Part shown: piece by piece, positions 51,285 to 64,000 of the stretch
How the letters are laid out: every line of letters starts with the position of its first letter
How positions within the stretch are numbered: position 1 is the stretch's first letter
Source: Vicugna pacos
Lineage: Eukaryota; Chordata; Mammalia; Artiodactyla; Camelidae
Length of the DNA: 64,000 nucleotides
Reading direction: 5' to 3'
Assembly: GCF_048564905.1 (NCBI RefSeq)
Contig: NC_133018.1
Location: forward strand, 5,332,001 to 5,396,000
Notes under the pieces: model-generated
The model's database searches: none
What the model was told of the DNA's origin: nothing
What the model saw: the letters and a program-made list of their open reading frames with translations, nothing else
Translations under genes and position numbers: made by a program

Positions 51285-54100
51285 GACATTACTACTGACC
51301 TTACAGAAATTTTTTAATTTTTTAAAAAAATTTTGAGAATACTATTAATAACTGTACACCAACAAATTAGATAACTTAGATGAAATGAACAAATTTATAA
51401 AAACACAGAAATTACCTAAAGTGACTCAGAAATATAAATCTCAACAGGCCTAAAACAAGTAAAGAGATTGAATTGCTAATCAGAAAGCTCCCAATAAGAG
51501 AGAGTAGTGCAGTAGTGGCTTCACTGGAGAATTCTACCAAAAATTTAAAGAAGAGTTAAACCAAATCTCCTCAAATGCTTCTAAAAGCAGAAGAGGAAGA
51601 ATACTTCCTAATTCACTCTAAGAAGCCAGCATCACCCTAATACCAGCCCAAATACAGACAGTAAAAGAAAAGAACGTTACAGATAATTGTCCTTTATGAA
51701 TATAGATACAAAAATCCTCAGAAAATGCTAGCAAACAGAATCCAACAGCATATTAAAAGGATTTATCCCAAGAATGCATGGGTGGTTCAACATAGAAAAA
51801 ACTCAATGTCATACACCACATTAATAAATAAAGGGGAAAAAAAGAACACAATTATCTCAACTGAGACAGAAAAGGTATTTGACAAAATTCGACATCCCTT
51901 TATGATTAAAAAATACTCAGAAAACTAAGAAGAGAAGAGAAATTACTTTGTCAACATGATAAAAAACTTTACAAAAAACCCATGGCTAACATCATACTCA
52001 CTGGTGAAAGGATGAAAGCATTTTCCTTAAGATCAGGAACAAGACAAGTATGCCCACTTTTACCACTTCTATTCAAAATTGAACTGGAAGTTCAATGTAG
52101 AGCAATTAGGCGAGATAAAGGAAGAAAAAATATCTGATTTTGAAACCAAGGAAGAAGTAAAACTAACTATTAACGGGTGACAAGATGCAGAAGAAAAAAA
52201 TCTCAAAAGAATCCAGAAGAAAGCTACAGATATTTGCAGTGTATGAGTTCAACTCACAAATATAGGTTGTGTTTCTATATACTTGGAATAAATAATCTGA
52301 AAAAAATTAAGAAAGCAACTCCACTTCAATAGCATCTAAAATATAGACTACCTGGGAATAAATAAACAAATAAGGAGACTTATACACTGAAAGTTACAAA
52401 ATACTGCTGAAAGAAGTTAACAAAGACTTAAATAATTGAAAACACAATCTCATCTTCTCGAGTAGAGAGACTTAATATTGCTAACGTGTCAATACTTACC
52501 AAAGAGATCTACAGATTAAGTGCAGTGCCTTTCTGACATAAATGGAAAATCCAAGTCTCAAAGTCATATGGAATTACAAGGAGTCCTAAAAACCCAAAAC
52601 TATCTGGAAAAAGAACTAAGTCAGAGAACTCATGCTTTCCAAGTTCCAAACTAACGACAAAGCTATAGTAATCAAAACAGTGCAGTACTGGCATAAGGAC
52701 AGACAATGGGATAGAATTTAGAGTCCATAAATAGGTGCATATATCTGTGACCAGCTGATTTTTGACAAGGCCACCGCCATTCAATAGACAAAGAATCATC
52801 TCTTCAACAAACAGAGCTTGAACAACTGGATTTCTACATGTGACAGAATAATGTTAGACCTCTACCTCACACCATATACAAAAATTAACTCCGAATGAGT
52901 CAATGACTTAATATAAGAGCTAAAACCATAAAACTCTTAGAAGAAAAGATAAAGGTAAATCTTCATGACCTTGGACTTGGCAGTGGATTCTTAGATATGA
53001 CACTAAAAGTACAATCAACATATGAAGAAAATAGATAAACTGACTTCATCAAAATTAAAAACTTTGCTGCATCAAAAGACATTACCAAGAAAGTGAGAAG
53101 ACAACCTGCAGAAAAGGAGACAATATTTGCAAATCATGTATCTGATAATGGTTTAATACGAAGAATATAAAGTATATATAAAACTCAACAACAAAAAGAC
53201 AAACAACCCAGTTTTAAAATGGGCGAAGAACTTGAATAGGCATTTCTTTAAAGATAGACAAACAGCCAATAAAGCATACAAAAAGATACCACTGTTAGTC
53301 ATTAGGAAAATGGAAATTGGAGCCACAGTAAGATACCATTTCTCACCTACTAGGATGGTTATAATTAGGGCAAAAAAACAGAAAATAGAAAATGTTGGAG
53401 AGGAGGTAGAGAAATTGGAACCCTTACATATTTCAGGTGGGAATGTATAATAGTGAAACTGCTGTGGAAAATAGTTTGCCAGGTACTCAAAAAGTCAAAC
53501 ACAGAATCACCATATGATCCAGCAATTCCACCCCCAGGCATATACTCAGAACAACTGAAATCAGGGACTCAAACAGCTAATTGTATACCCATGTTCATGA
53601 CATCATTTTTCACAACAGCCAAAAGGTGGAAACAACCCAAGTGTCCATCAACAGATGAATGTATAAAACAATATGTAGCACATACATACAACAGAATATT
53701 TTTCATATTTTATTTTCATGAAAAGGAATGAAGTTCTGAGATACGCCATAACACAGGTGAATCATGGAAACATTATTCTAAATGAAAAAGGCCAGACACA
53801 AAAGGGCAAATATTATACAATTCCACTTATAATAAATATCTAAAATAAACAAATTCATTAAAAGAGTAAGTAGATTAGCGGTTACCAGAAGCTGTAGGAA
53901 GAGAGGAAGAGAATGAGGAATTACTGCTTAATGGTTATAAAGTGTCTGTTTGGGTGATGAAAACTTTTGAATCTCTGATAATGGTTATAAAACATCGTGA
54001 AGGTAATTAACACTCACTGAACTGTACACTGAAAACTAATAAAATGACAAATGTTCTGTGATATATCACATATATATTTTTACCACAATAAAAAAATAAA
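51285..54100 (+). repeat. Old L1 (L1M type) ORF2 and 3' end
   Basis: About 2.8 kb. ORF2 relics at 51725-51928 (MLANRIQQHIKRIYPK, then [19 protein letters not shown]), the 'gtgtccatcaacagatgaat' block near 53640, and an old 3' UTR ending 'actgtacactgaaaactaat' and 'tttttaccacaataaaaaaa'. Confidence 0.86.
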
Positions 54101-54104
54101 AGAA

Positions 54105-55612
54105 GAAAGATGTCCTGCTTGGGAAGTGCATTGTCACCTTGCTTGTGTGAGGTTGATCGGAAGGCCTTACATAGCATGCAAAGGTTTGGGGACCTCGTTC
54201 TGTAGACAGAGAGAAGTCACTGAAGTTTTCTAAGCAAAGGAGCTGGAGTGCCTGCCTTTTCCATCTACCTGCCTAGACTTTATCAATTTTCTCTGAATGC
54301 TCCAGAGCACCCACCGCAGTACTGAGGACAAACAGCTGCTTCCCTGATCCATCACACCTGATGGTTGATTTCTTGACTTCTCCTCTAAAGATGCCTTGAC
54401 AGCTCATCAGATCTTTTCTTTAAATTCTCAGTAAGAAAAAAATGGACCAGTTGCCCTTTGCCCAGCTGATGCTTTTCTACAACCATAAGCGGCATCCTGT
54501 TGTTTGCTCTGCTCTATGACAATAAGAATCTCCCCAAAATCAGTAAAGACACAAGGTATTTTCCATGATCCTAAAAGAAATTTCAGTCAGGAAGATGGAT
54601 GCTCCTCTAAGACTACTTTTCCTCATCATTTGAGGAGGGCTGGATGTCCTTCCGGCCAGAACCCCTGTCATAGCACTCAGGAATCCGACTTTAGAAGAAG
54701 GTCTGTATTCATGGAGTTTTACTGTGTCAGAAAAATTCCCTATAATAACATACAGTGGAAGGAAGTCTCCCTCGTCCCTGCAAAACCTCAATTTCTTCCT
54801 TAATTTTAATTGCACTGCCCGCAGAACCAGCAGTGCCAATCAAACTGCCTGGACGCAAGCACATCTGGTTGGCAATGCCTGGTGCCTTCACTGAAGAGTC
54901 CAAGCGGCACTTGAGGGGTCCCCCAGGCCACTGCCTGGAATGTTCCATTCTGCTCTCACTCAGCACTGGCGCCTCAACCACAGCCAACAATAAAGGACGG
55001 AGTGGTAAAAGCAACATTTACCTGAGCTGGAGCCGCCTTTACCCCGTGGAGAATCTATCAATCCCTTCCTTGAACCTTAATCTCTCACCATGAGTTTTGC
55101 TGTTCCTTAAAGCAAAATCTCTACGTGGCCCTGTACTTTCTCACTGAACCCTCCAACAGGGGCCAGGTTTCAATGCAAAACAGAGAGCTAATGGGGGTCC
55201 CTTTACCCCCATCCCTAAAAACACTGCAGAGGAAGGCAGAACACGGGCCCCCCCCACTGGCTGAGCAGCCTCCTGGCACAGCCCTGCTGGTCACCCCACA
55301 GCAACCCCACCCACGAGGAAACCCTGAGGCTCTCGATGATTAACTAGTTTTCTTCAGGCTACGTGACTTACTGGGTGGCAAAACCAAGACTCAACCCCCA
55401 GTCTGTGAGGGTATCTGTCCATCACACCAGGGTGGACCCCTCTCATGTGCTCAGTCTTCAAATGGGATGCTTCCATCACCTAAAACACACCTGGTAACTC
55501 CACGTGTGAAACCTTCCCCTCCTAACTAAAAGGCAATGTGTCTCCTGTGCTCAGAGATGCAACTTGATTGTGTTCTACTTGAAACCGTGCAGTGTCTTTT
55601 ATAAAGAACATA
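54105..55612. other. Intron 18 unique sequence
   Basis: No gene recognised. Overlapping frames on both strands at 54504-55093 show no family similarity. GC-rich at 55200-55330. Confidence 0.45.
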
Positions 55613-55614
55613 TT

Positions 55615-55662
55615 ATACGACATTGTAAACTGACAAGACTTCAATAAAAAAAGTATATATAC
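55615..55662 (+). repeat. L1 extreme 3' end, short
   Basis: 'Gacattgtaaactgacaaga' then 'cttcaataaaaaaag'. Confidence 0.75.
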
Positions 55663-55814
55663 AAAAAAACCCAAAATTAATAAATCTTTTCTCTCAAATG
55701 GAAAAAAAAAAGGAACATATTGTACCCGGTCCGGCTCTGGACATTTTGCAGGTGTCTTTGATCAGAAACAATACTGTCCTGATAAATCCACTACCTAAAG
55801 TTAAGATGAAATAA

Positions 55815-56172
55815 CCTATATACTTTATTCAAGTACAGTCAGTTACAATGTGTCAGTTTCTGGTGTGCAGCACAATGTCCCAGTCATGCAGATACATACA
55901 TATATTTGTTTTCATATTCTTTTTCATTAAAGGGTATTACAAGATATTGAATATAGTTCTCTTTGCTATACAGAAGAAATCTGTTTTCAGTTTTTATATA
56001 CAGTGGTTAACATTTGCAAATCTCAACCCCCTAAATTTATCCCTTCCCACCTCCTTTCCCCTAGTAACCATAAAATTATTTACTATGTCTGCAAGTCTGT
56101 TTTTGTTTTGTAGGTGAGTTCATTAATGTCCTTTTTTTCTTTTTAGATTCCACATATGAGTGGTATCATAAC
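55815..56172 (-). repeat. L1 3' end, 5'-truncated
   Basis: 'Agtcagttacaatgtgtcag' to 'ttccacatatgagtggtatc', minus-strand L1 3' UTR. Confidence 0.88.
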
Positions 56173-56174
56173 TT

Positions 56175-57810
56175 ACATGTTTTAAGCCACACAAGAGGAA
56201 TCTCCAGAGAATATCTCAAAAGTTATACACCTCATATTCATCCTTCAAACCAGAAAAACTCACAAATAGTTTGTGCGTACTAGATAGAGTACAAACCACG
56301 CTGTCTGCCTCCCTTTGGTGAGGCATCTCATGTGTACTGGCCATCAACTGCCTAAAACTGGCCACATGAAATTTACCATAAATAATTCAGGACTTTCAGT
56401 TGCAGAAAAACACTATGTTGTCCATGGGGTAGTTTTACATCTACCGCCGAATCAGTCATTCACCGAAGCATTGAGCTCCCGGGGTACAAGCCTAAGCTTG
56501 CTCTTGGGGAGCTCCCAGTCCACAGCTGGGTGGGCAGTTGGGACAGGCAGCACCGGAGGAGTGGGATCAGAAGGTGACAAAGAGCGGAGTCACCAAGGGG
56601 TTAAGTTCTACTAACCACACGCAGGGCAAAGGCCTTGGACCAAACGGAGGGAGCATCTCATTACCTGCGCAATTACTATATAATCTGTATGGTGCCCTAT
56701 CATGAGAAAAGTCCTGTTCTTTCTAGTTCCCCTTTAAAATCCAGCAAAAGCAAGGCCATTTTTCATCATCTTGTGTTTTCCTGAGTGGCTCAGCAACCTG
56801 CCTAAGAGCGGTCCTTTCAACGCAGCACTCAAGTCTTGCTCCAGCTGCTGTTTCTGAGACCTCTGGCCGTACGAGGTGACTCGGTCCTCACAGGCTCCTC
56901 ACAGGGGCCACTGAGGCGCACTGCAGGCGCCCACGGGCATCAGGCCACTGAAGACTGGAGCTGGGCTTAGGGCCAGAGCAATCTGGCTTCCTATCTGCCT
57001 TCTCCCTGCTCGATTCAAGGATGTGGCTGCAAACTTCCAGCAGCAGCTTTGACATCAAAGCTCGGAGTAAAGCTCACGGCTCCATTTCAACACCTGGCAG
57101 CTTCCAGTCAAGTTTAAGAAACACAACGTGTGGCTTCCAATCAGGCTCAGGAAACAATGCGATTACAAGTCAGCTGTTTTTAAAGAGGTGAAATTGAAAG
57201 AATAAAGGTGATCTTAAAATAGTGATCCTATTGTTTTGCTGCAACTAAAGTTTCCCACCAGTAGTGATGGGGAATGTGGGAGGGCAGGACCCCGCTGAGC
57301 TGCCCCTTCCTCGCCACACCCCTCCAGCCCCTCCAGCTCTCTGCCCTGCGGACCACACATCAGGAGGCTCTCGGGCCCAGGATTCCAGCTGGGCTGTGCC
57401 AAGGGGAGCCCCAGCGGGAGGTGGAGTGAGGGTGAGAGGGCTCACGGCATGCGTTATTTTGGACCCCTCCCTACAGAGACTTTTCACTGAAGGTCTCACA
57501 GCTCTTGTCAAGGTGGCCTTGTCATTGCATCCTTGTAGTTCCTAGGAACCTCTCTCTCTCTGTCATACACACACACACAGGCTCGGGGACACCACTCTAC
57601 CCTTCATGGATTCCTCTATCTTGCCCACTGGTAAATTCTATTCAAATTACCAAGTGTGAGTATATGCAGTCTGTTTTCTGGGAGGGCTCTGAATGATACA
57701 GTGAATGTATTCATTAAATCATTTAATCAACATTTTGCTTGAACTATGGCATACATCCAGAAAAGGGCATCGATTTCAAATAAACCATATAGCTCAATTA
57801 TAACGGAAAT
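56175..57810. other. Intron 18 unique sequence
   Basis: No gene or repeat recognised. 57240-57440 is GC-rich; a short (CA)n is at 57567-57580. Confidence 0.45.
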
Positions 57811-57812
57811 AC

Positions 57813-57940
57813 AGGGGGAGGGTATAGCTCAGTGGTAGAGTGCTTGCTAGCAAGCACAAGGTCCTGGGTTCAATCCCCAGTGCTGCCATTTAAATAAATA
57901 AATAAATAACCTAATTACACCACCCCCCACCAAAAATACT
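57813..57940 (+). repeat. Camelid tRNA-derived SINE (Vic-1-like), well preserved
   Basis: 'Agggggagggtatagctcag', 'tggtagagtgcttgctagca', 'gtcctgggttcaatcccca' and (AAAT)n-cctaattac. Flanked by ggaaatac at 57805-57812 and 58000-58007, so about 60 bp of extra sequence ending 'tattgcaataaaaaatctg' may belong to the inserted unit. Confidence 0.9.
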
Positions 57941-58009
57941 GTATTCCATGCTGTATCTCAACTATATTGCAATAAAAAATCTGTAAGGAAAAATTTAAAG
58001 GAAATACAT

Positions 58010-58910
58010 TCACGTAACCTCCTCCTGGGGAAAGAAACAGAACATTGGCAACGTTCTAAAAGCACAATTAAATCTCCTTCCATTCCTTACACTTGCCCTT
58101 CAGCCCCTGACTCCAAACACGATAAAGTAGACTTGCCTGTTTCTGAGTCTTCATTCATACACAGAATCATACAGTATGCACCCTTTTGTATCAGACTTTT
58201 TTTTTTGTTCAACATGTTTGTCACGCTGTTTCAGTTTCAATAATCCATCTGTTTTTATTTCTGTACAGTGTTGCGCTCTACGGTTATCCCACGATTTACT
58301 GATCAGTTCTAGGGTGGATACATATGTGAATGGCTTCCAGCTTGGGGCTATTATTATAAATAAATATTATAATAAATATAATTTAAAATATCATAATTAA
58401 TATAATCAATATCATAAATAAATATCAGGATTTTAAGACATGTCTTTTATATGCATACGTGTACATTTCTGTTGGGCGTATAATTACAGACAGATTTTCT
58501 GGGCAGTAGATACGCATTGTCCTAAACTTTAGCAGATGCTGCAAAGTCATTTTCAAAAGACTTCGTACAGATTTGCAACCTTACCAGCACTGTACGACAC
58601 TTCCCCCTGCTCTACATTCTCTAACATTTGGTGTTGCCAGCCTTTAATTTTAGCCATTTACATGTGGATATAGTGGTGTCAAGCTGTGGTTTAGAATCAC
58701 ATTTTACTGATGACTTAGGAGACTAAGCACCTTTTCACATGCTTATTGGTAATTTCAGTTATTTTAACATCTTTTTTGTGTGAAATGTCTATTCAGGATT
58801 CCTGTCCATTTTCTATTGGATGTTCTGCCTTTCTCTTACTGATTTATAGGTATTCTTTTTATATTTTATATTTTAGTTATATTTTCCTTTTATATTTATT
58901 GGTCATGTTT
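58010..58910 (-). repeat. Old L1 3' end (L1M type), inverted
   Basis: 'Cattcacgtaacctcctcct', 'gtgaatggcttccagcttgg', 'aaagtcattttcaaaagact' and 'gtccattttctattggatgt' follow minus-strand L1M 3' UTR/ORF2 end. An AT-only expansion lies at 58347-58425. Confidence 0.78.
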
Positions 58911-58914
58911 TAAC

Positions 58915-60560
58915 ATGTGGCCCCCATTACCCTGGTCATAATTTCTGGATTAGGAAAAAAAGCTAATCCAACCTGGGCCAATCAAACTGTTCACCAGGGA
59001 GTCTGGAATTCAAAATAGCCTTTTCTCTCTGTGTGGCTGAAACTGAGATCCTATAATCAGGAAACTAATGAGACCATCTCTATTCAGCCATAAGCAGAAA
59101 AAAGACAAGAAAATGGTCCATGGAGAAGTAAGGGTGTTCAGGGGCGGGAGCACACACGCCCTCTGTCTGGATCCTTTCCACTTCCTAAGTCGGCTGCCCC
59201 CTCCCGGAGCCCACTGTCCCTTGGAATCTGCCGGTTAGCCCAGTATCATTCTAATTTTCCCCTCTGTTGCTTCAGAGTGGTAATGTAGATTGCTTTATTG
59301 GTAGCTAAAAATACTTTAACAAAGACAGTAAAATTTCTCAACAGAGGACACCAAAAGACATTGACAATATCGGCAGTTTTGAAACAATATCAGGGAAATA
59401 ATTAGAGAAGTATCTCCAGAACTGAAATCTAATCAAACACACTGTGAGAACCTAGGGGTTCTCTAGTTCTGAACTAGAAAGTTCCTAACCAAGGTTATAA
59501 ATGTCAAAGCCACAGATAACATTTTAAAGTCGGCTCACTGATTCTTAGAGATCAGTTGTCTGCAATTCTAAAATCATAAAGTTTGGAAAAGCAAAATTTT
59601 TTTTACAAGTTCTATGTCAAAATTCAACGAAACCTGATCTGAGCTAAAATAAGGCTATTTGTCATCACAATTTGTCCCACTTTGTGTAAATATTCACATT
59701 TCACTGCAGAAATATTAATGTTTGAAGGCCAGGATGTTGGTCCCAAAACACCTCAGGGGTGTTACATTATGTACAATTCAGTGCATTCGCTTAATTGCCT
59801 TTGTAAAATACGAACAAAAAGTCTGAATTTTGAAACATATCTGGCACCAAGAATCTCATGTGGGGACTACAGACCTGTCTGTACGTAACAGCTGGGCAAT
59901 CTGGGACTTAATTCCAGTGTATGTTTGAGATAAAGATCCTTGCACACTGGAGTACTATTGCTTTCCCAGATGCACATGAACTTGACCATGGCCCTCTTGA
60001 CTTTCTTTCTTCGCTGCTGATCCACCTCTTGCACCTTTGGGTGTCCCTTGGGGTCCTCCTGTCACTCACCAGAAGTCAGTGGCAGTGGACAGCTCTGTGT
60101 AAACGTGCCCTCCTACAGATGCACCCTGACCAAGTCTGCCTTCGAACCCACCCACCAACACTGCTTCCCAGCTGGGGCTCCCCTGTTGGGTGGCCTTCGT
60201 GGATGTATCAGCTGGATGCACATTCAAGTTGGCATTCCATGGGGAGGAACTTGGACCAATGGGTGATGGGTGCCAGTGGGTGAACGCTCGCTCTTTCTCC
60301 CACGCAGCCTCGTGGACGGTCCAGAGACATATTTCCTATTTCTTCTCAGACAGTCCTATGGGATGGAGTGACCAGTGGCTCATAATGGCGGCTAGATGAT
60401 GATTCAGCCTTCTTTTGACTCACTGCCTCACCATTCTGCCTCTCTGTCTCCAACTTCTCTTCCCTGGGATAACACTCCCCAGTGAAGAACCCCTACAAGC
60501 CTTTGCTTCAGGCTTCGCTCTCTAGACAATCCAGGCTGAATCAGTAATATACAAAATTCT
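58915..60560. other. Intron 18 sequence, no gene
   Basis: 58930-59080 ('ctgggccaatcaaactgttc') resembles an ancient element I cannot name. 60400-60545 resembles 16030-16180. The frame 59921-60283 has no family similarity and overlaps two others in different frames. Confidence 0.4.
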
Positions 60561-60564
60561 CACA

Positions 60565-61257
60565 ATAATGAGAATCTTAGCAACGTTCTCCTAGGGCAGC
60601 CTACCCAGGCAATAGAAATAAGCAAAAATTAACAAATGGGACCTAATTAAACTTATAAGCTTTGCACAACAAAGGAAACTATGAACCGAACAAAATGTTA
60701 ACCTGTGGAATGGGAGAAAATATTTGCAAATGATGAGACTGACAAAGGTTTAATTTCCAGAAGATATAAAAGCTCATTGAACTTAATAACAAAAAAACAA
60801 CAACCCAGTCCAAAAATGGGCAGAAGACCTAAACAAGCAGTTCTCCAATGATGACATACAAATGGCCAATAGGCACATGAACAAATGCTCAATATCACTA
60901 TTAAAGAAATGCAAATCAAAACCACAATGAAGTATCACCTCACATCACTCAGAATGGCCATCTTTAAAGTCCACAAATAATAACTGCTGGAGAGGGGATG
61001 GAGAAAAGGGAACGCTTCTACATTGTTGGTGGGAATGCAGTTTGGTGCAGCCATTATGAAAAACAGTATGGAGATTCCTTAAAAAGCTAAAATTAGATTT
61101 ACTATGTGATCCAGCAATCCCTATCCTGGGCATATATCCAGAGGAAACTCTAATTTGAAAAGATATATGCACCCTGATGTTCACAGCAGCACTATTTACA
61201 ATAGCCAAGACATGGAAGTAACCTAAATGTCCACTGACAGGTGACTGGATAAAGCAA
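60565..61257 (+). repeat. L1 ORF2 3' part, unit 1 of a tandem group
   Basis: 'Gttctcctagggcagcctac' to 'actggataaagcaaatg'. Shares with 62790-63515 the unusual 'aatatcactattaaagaaat' (other L1 copies have 'aatatcactaattatcagag'). Confidence 0.87.
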
Positions 61258-62578
61258 ATGGTGTTGGGAAAACTGGACAGAAGCATGTAAATCAATGAAG
61301 CCAGAACACTCCCTTACACCATACACAAAAATAAACTCAAAATGGATCAAAGACTTAAACATAAGACAAGATACAATAAACCTCCTAGAAGAAAATACAG
61401 GCAAAATATTATCTGACATACATCTCAAAAATGTTCTCCTAGGGCACTCTACCCAAGCAATAGAAATAACAGCAAGAATAAACAAATGGGACCTAATTAA
61501 ACTTACAAGCTTCTGCACAGCAAAGGAAACCATAAGAAAAACAAAACAACCTACAGAATTGGAGAAAATTTTTGCAAACGATGAAACTGACAAAGGCTTG
61601 ATCTCCAGAATACATAAGCAGCTCATATGACTTAACAAGAAAAAAACAAACAACCCCATCTAAAAATGGGCGGAAGACCTAAACAAGCAATTCTCCAAGG
61701 AAGAAATACAAATGATCAGTAGACACATGAAAAAATGCTCAGTATCACTAATTATCAGAGAAACACAAATCAAAACTACAATGAGGTATCACCTCACACC
61801 AGTCAGAATGGCCGTCATTCAAAAATCCACAAATGACAAATGCTGAAGAGGCTGTGGAGAAAGGGGAACCCTCTTACACTGCTGGTGGGAATGCAGTTTG
61901 GTGCAGCCACTGTGGACAACAGTATGGAGATTCCTCAAAAGACTAGGAATATACCTACCATATGACCCAGCAATCCCACTCCTGGGCATATATCCAGAAG
62001 GAACCCTACTTCAAAAAGACACCTGCACCCCAATGTTCATAGCAGCACTATTCACAATAGCCAAGACATGGAAACAGCCTAAATGTCTATCAATAGATGG
62101 CTGGATAAAGAAGATGTGGTATATTTATACAATGGAATACTATTCAGACATAAAAAACGACAACATAATGCCACCTGCAGCAACATGGATGTTCCTGGAG
62201 AATGTCATTCTAAGTGAAGTAAAGCAGAAGGAGAAAGAAAAATACCATATGATATCATTCACATGCGGAATCTAAAAAAAAAAAAAAGTCACTATGAACT
62301 CATCTACAAAACAGAAATAGACTTGCAGACATAGTAAAAAATCTTATGGTTACCAGGGAAAGGATGTGGGAAAGGATAAATTTAGGAGTTTGAGATTTTC
62401 AAATGTTAGCCACTAAATATAAACATAGATTAAAAAAATGATTTTCTTCTGTATAACTCAGGCAACTATGTTCAATATCTTCTAAAAAGAATATGTGTAT
62501 GTATATGCATGACTGGGACATTGTGCCGTACACCAGAAATCGACACATTGTAACTGACTGTACAATTTTAAAAAGAAT
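61258..62578 (+). repeat. L1 ORF2 3' part and 3' UTR, unit 2
   Basis: 'Gtgttgggaaaactggacag' to 'acacattgtaactgactgta'. Readable ORF2 at 61295-61630 (INKWDLIKLTSFCTAKETIR) and 61898-62275 ([42 protein letters not shown]). The least decayed L1 in the group. Confidence 0.9.
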
Positions 62579-62579
62579 C

Positions 62580-62779
62580 AATAAGAAGCTTGTTTATGTA
62601 TTCTGTAAACCTGTACCTTGTATCTACTAATGGGTCAGGTGTTAACACAAGGAACTGAGTAGAGAAAAGCTTAGAAGACTAGGATCGTGTGTGAATCTAA
62701 CTGGGCAGGGTAGCATACCAGGGCAGAGAGGTAAACAAGTGATTATATGAACATGTGAATTCTACATTTAAGGCATAGT
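62580..62779. other. Non-L1 spacer between units 2 and 3
   Basis: About 200 bp with nothing recognisable. Confidence 0.4.
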
Positions 62780-63996
62780 CCACCTACTAGAAGAAAACAT
62801 AGGCAGAACATTTTCTAACATAAATCTTACCAATGCTCTCCTAGGGCAGTCTACCCAGGCAATAGAAATAAAAGCAAAAATAAAAAACAAATGGGACCTA
62901 ATTAAACTTATAATAGCACAGCAAAGAAAACTATATACAAAATGAAAAGATAATCTACAGAATGGGAAAAAAAATTTGCAAATGATGAGACTGACAAGGG
63001 CTTAATTTCCAGAATATACAAACAGCTCACATAACTCAAAGACAAAAAAATAAAGAAAGAATCCAATGAAAAAATGGGCAGAAGACCTAAAACATTCCTC
63101 CAGCGATGACATACAAATGGCCAATAGGCACATGAACAAATGCTCAATATCACTATTAAAGAAATACAAATCAAAACCACAATGAAGTATCACCTCACAT
63201 CACTCAGAATGGCCATCATTTTAAAGTCCACAAATAATAACTGCTGGAGAGGGGATGGAGAAAAGGGAACACTTCTACATTGTTGGTGGGAATGCAGTTT
63301 GGTGCAGCCATTATGAAAAATAGTATGGAGATTCCTTAAAAAACTAAAATTAGACTTAACATATGATCCAGCAATCCCTATCCTGGGCATATATCCAGAG
63401 GAAACTCTAATTTGAAAAGATATATGCACCCTGATGTTCACAGCAGCACTATTTACAATACCCAAGATGGAAGCAGCCTAAAGGTCCATGGACAGATGAC
63501 TGGATAAAGAAACTGTGGTATATTTATACGATGAACTATTACTCAGCCATAAAAAAGAATAACGCCATTTGCGGCAACATGGATGTACCCAGGATCATCA
63601 TACTAAGTGAAATGAGCCAGAAAGAGAAAGAAAAATACCACATCATTTATATGTGGAATCTTCAAAAAATGAGACAAATGAACTTACTTACAAAACAGGA
63701 ACAGACTCACAGACATAAAAAAGAAACTTGTGGTAACCAAAGGGGAAAGGGGAGGGAGGAGGGATAAACTGGGAGATTGGGATTTGCAGATACTAACTAC
63801 TATATAAAAAACAGGTAAACAATAAGGTCCTACTACATAGCACAGGGAGCTATATTCAATACCTTGTAATAGCCTATAATAAAAAAGAGTATGAAAAGGA
63901 ATGTGTGTGTGTGTATATATATATTTAAACTGAATCACTATGCTGTATACCAGAAATTGACACAACATTGTAAACTGACTATACAATTAAAAAAAA
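62780..63996 (+). repeat. L1 ORF2 3' part and 3' UTR, unit 3
   Basis: 'Tactagaagaaaacataggc' to 'attgtaaactgactatacaa' and an A tail at the window edge. Close to unit 1 over their common part. A (GT)n-(AT)n run is at 63903-63926 in the 3' UTR. Confidence 0.9.
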
Positions 63997-64000
63997 AATT

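Noticed and set aside
59921-60283. 120-codon frame with shadow frames in two other phases
   Set aside because: Three overlapping frames in the same stretch indicate chance openness; a weak resemblance to an ancient repeat end was noted.
61192-61659. 155-codon frame on the minus strand
   Set aside because: Antisense of L1 ORF2; such frames are common in L1 copies.

Overview
The window is mammalian nuclear DNA, most likely from a camelid (camel, llama or alpaca). It is intron-rich and more than half of it is LINE-1 sequence in both orientations. It carries MIR and L2 relics shared by mammals, and four tRNA-derived SINEs of the camelid Vic-1-like type with an A box, a B box and an 'aaataaataaacctaatta' tail. 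There is no prokaryotic, viral or plasmid gene organisation. Most open reading frames in the window are chance frames or LINE fragments.

The only functional gene I can support is OCA2 (the P protein, a melanosomal anion transporter that raises melanosome pH), on the minus strand. Five consecutive coding exons match human exons 19 to 23: 40111-40238, 25211-25270, 24482-24586, 18282-18375 and 8940-9033. All have AG acceptors, GT donors, compatible phases and open frames, and join into roughly human residues 651-811. Introns 19, 20, 21 and 22 are about 14.8 kb, 0.62 kb, 5.9 kb and 9.2 kb. Exon 24 (the last 27 residues) was not found below 8940, so positions 1-8939 are intron 23. Positions 40239-64000 are intron 18.

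Layout: 1-8939, intron 23, mostly unique sequence with MIR/L2 relics, a solo LTR (2882-3393), one young L1 3' end, one SINE and an old L1 3' end. 9034-18281, intron 22, with a nested L1 mosaic (12.3-15.2 kb). 18376-24481, intron 21, with two L1 3' ends, a second solo LTR of the same family and an RPL17 retrocopy. 25271-40110, intron 19, is nearly solid LINE-1 of several ages with an RPS23 retrocopy inserted in an old L1 tail; a young L1 ends about 100 bp from the exon 19 splice donor. 40239-64000, intron 18, is stacked L1 segments, an MLT1-type LTR, a hAT transposon split by another LTR, two unique stretches (54.1-55.8 and 56.2-57.8 kb) and a tandem group of three L1 3' segments at the right edge.

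I did not find a new multi-gene system. The observations most worth a second look are an unclassified 110-bp repeat shared by 8190-8310 and 47150-47330, recurrent birth of AC microsatellites at one fixed site in L1 ORF2, the close antisense L1 next to OCA2 exon 19, and the repeated L1 units at the right edge that share a private deletion.
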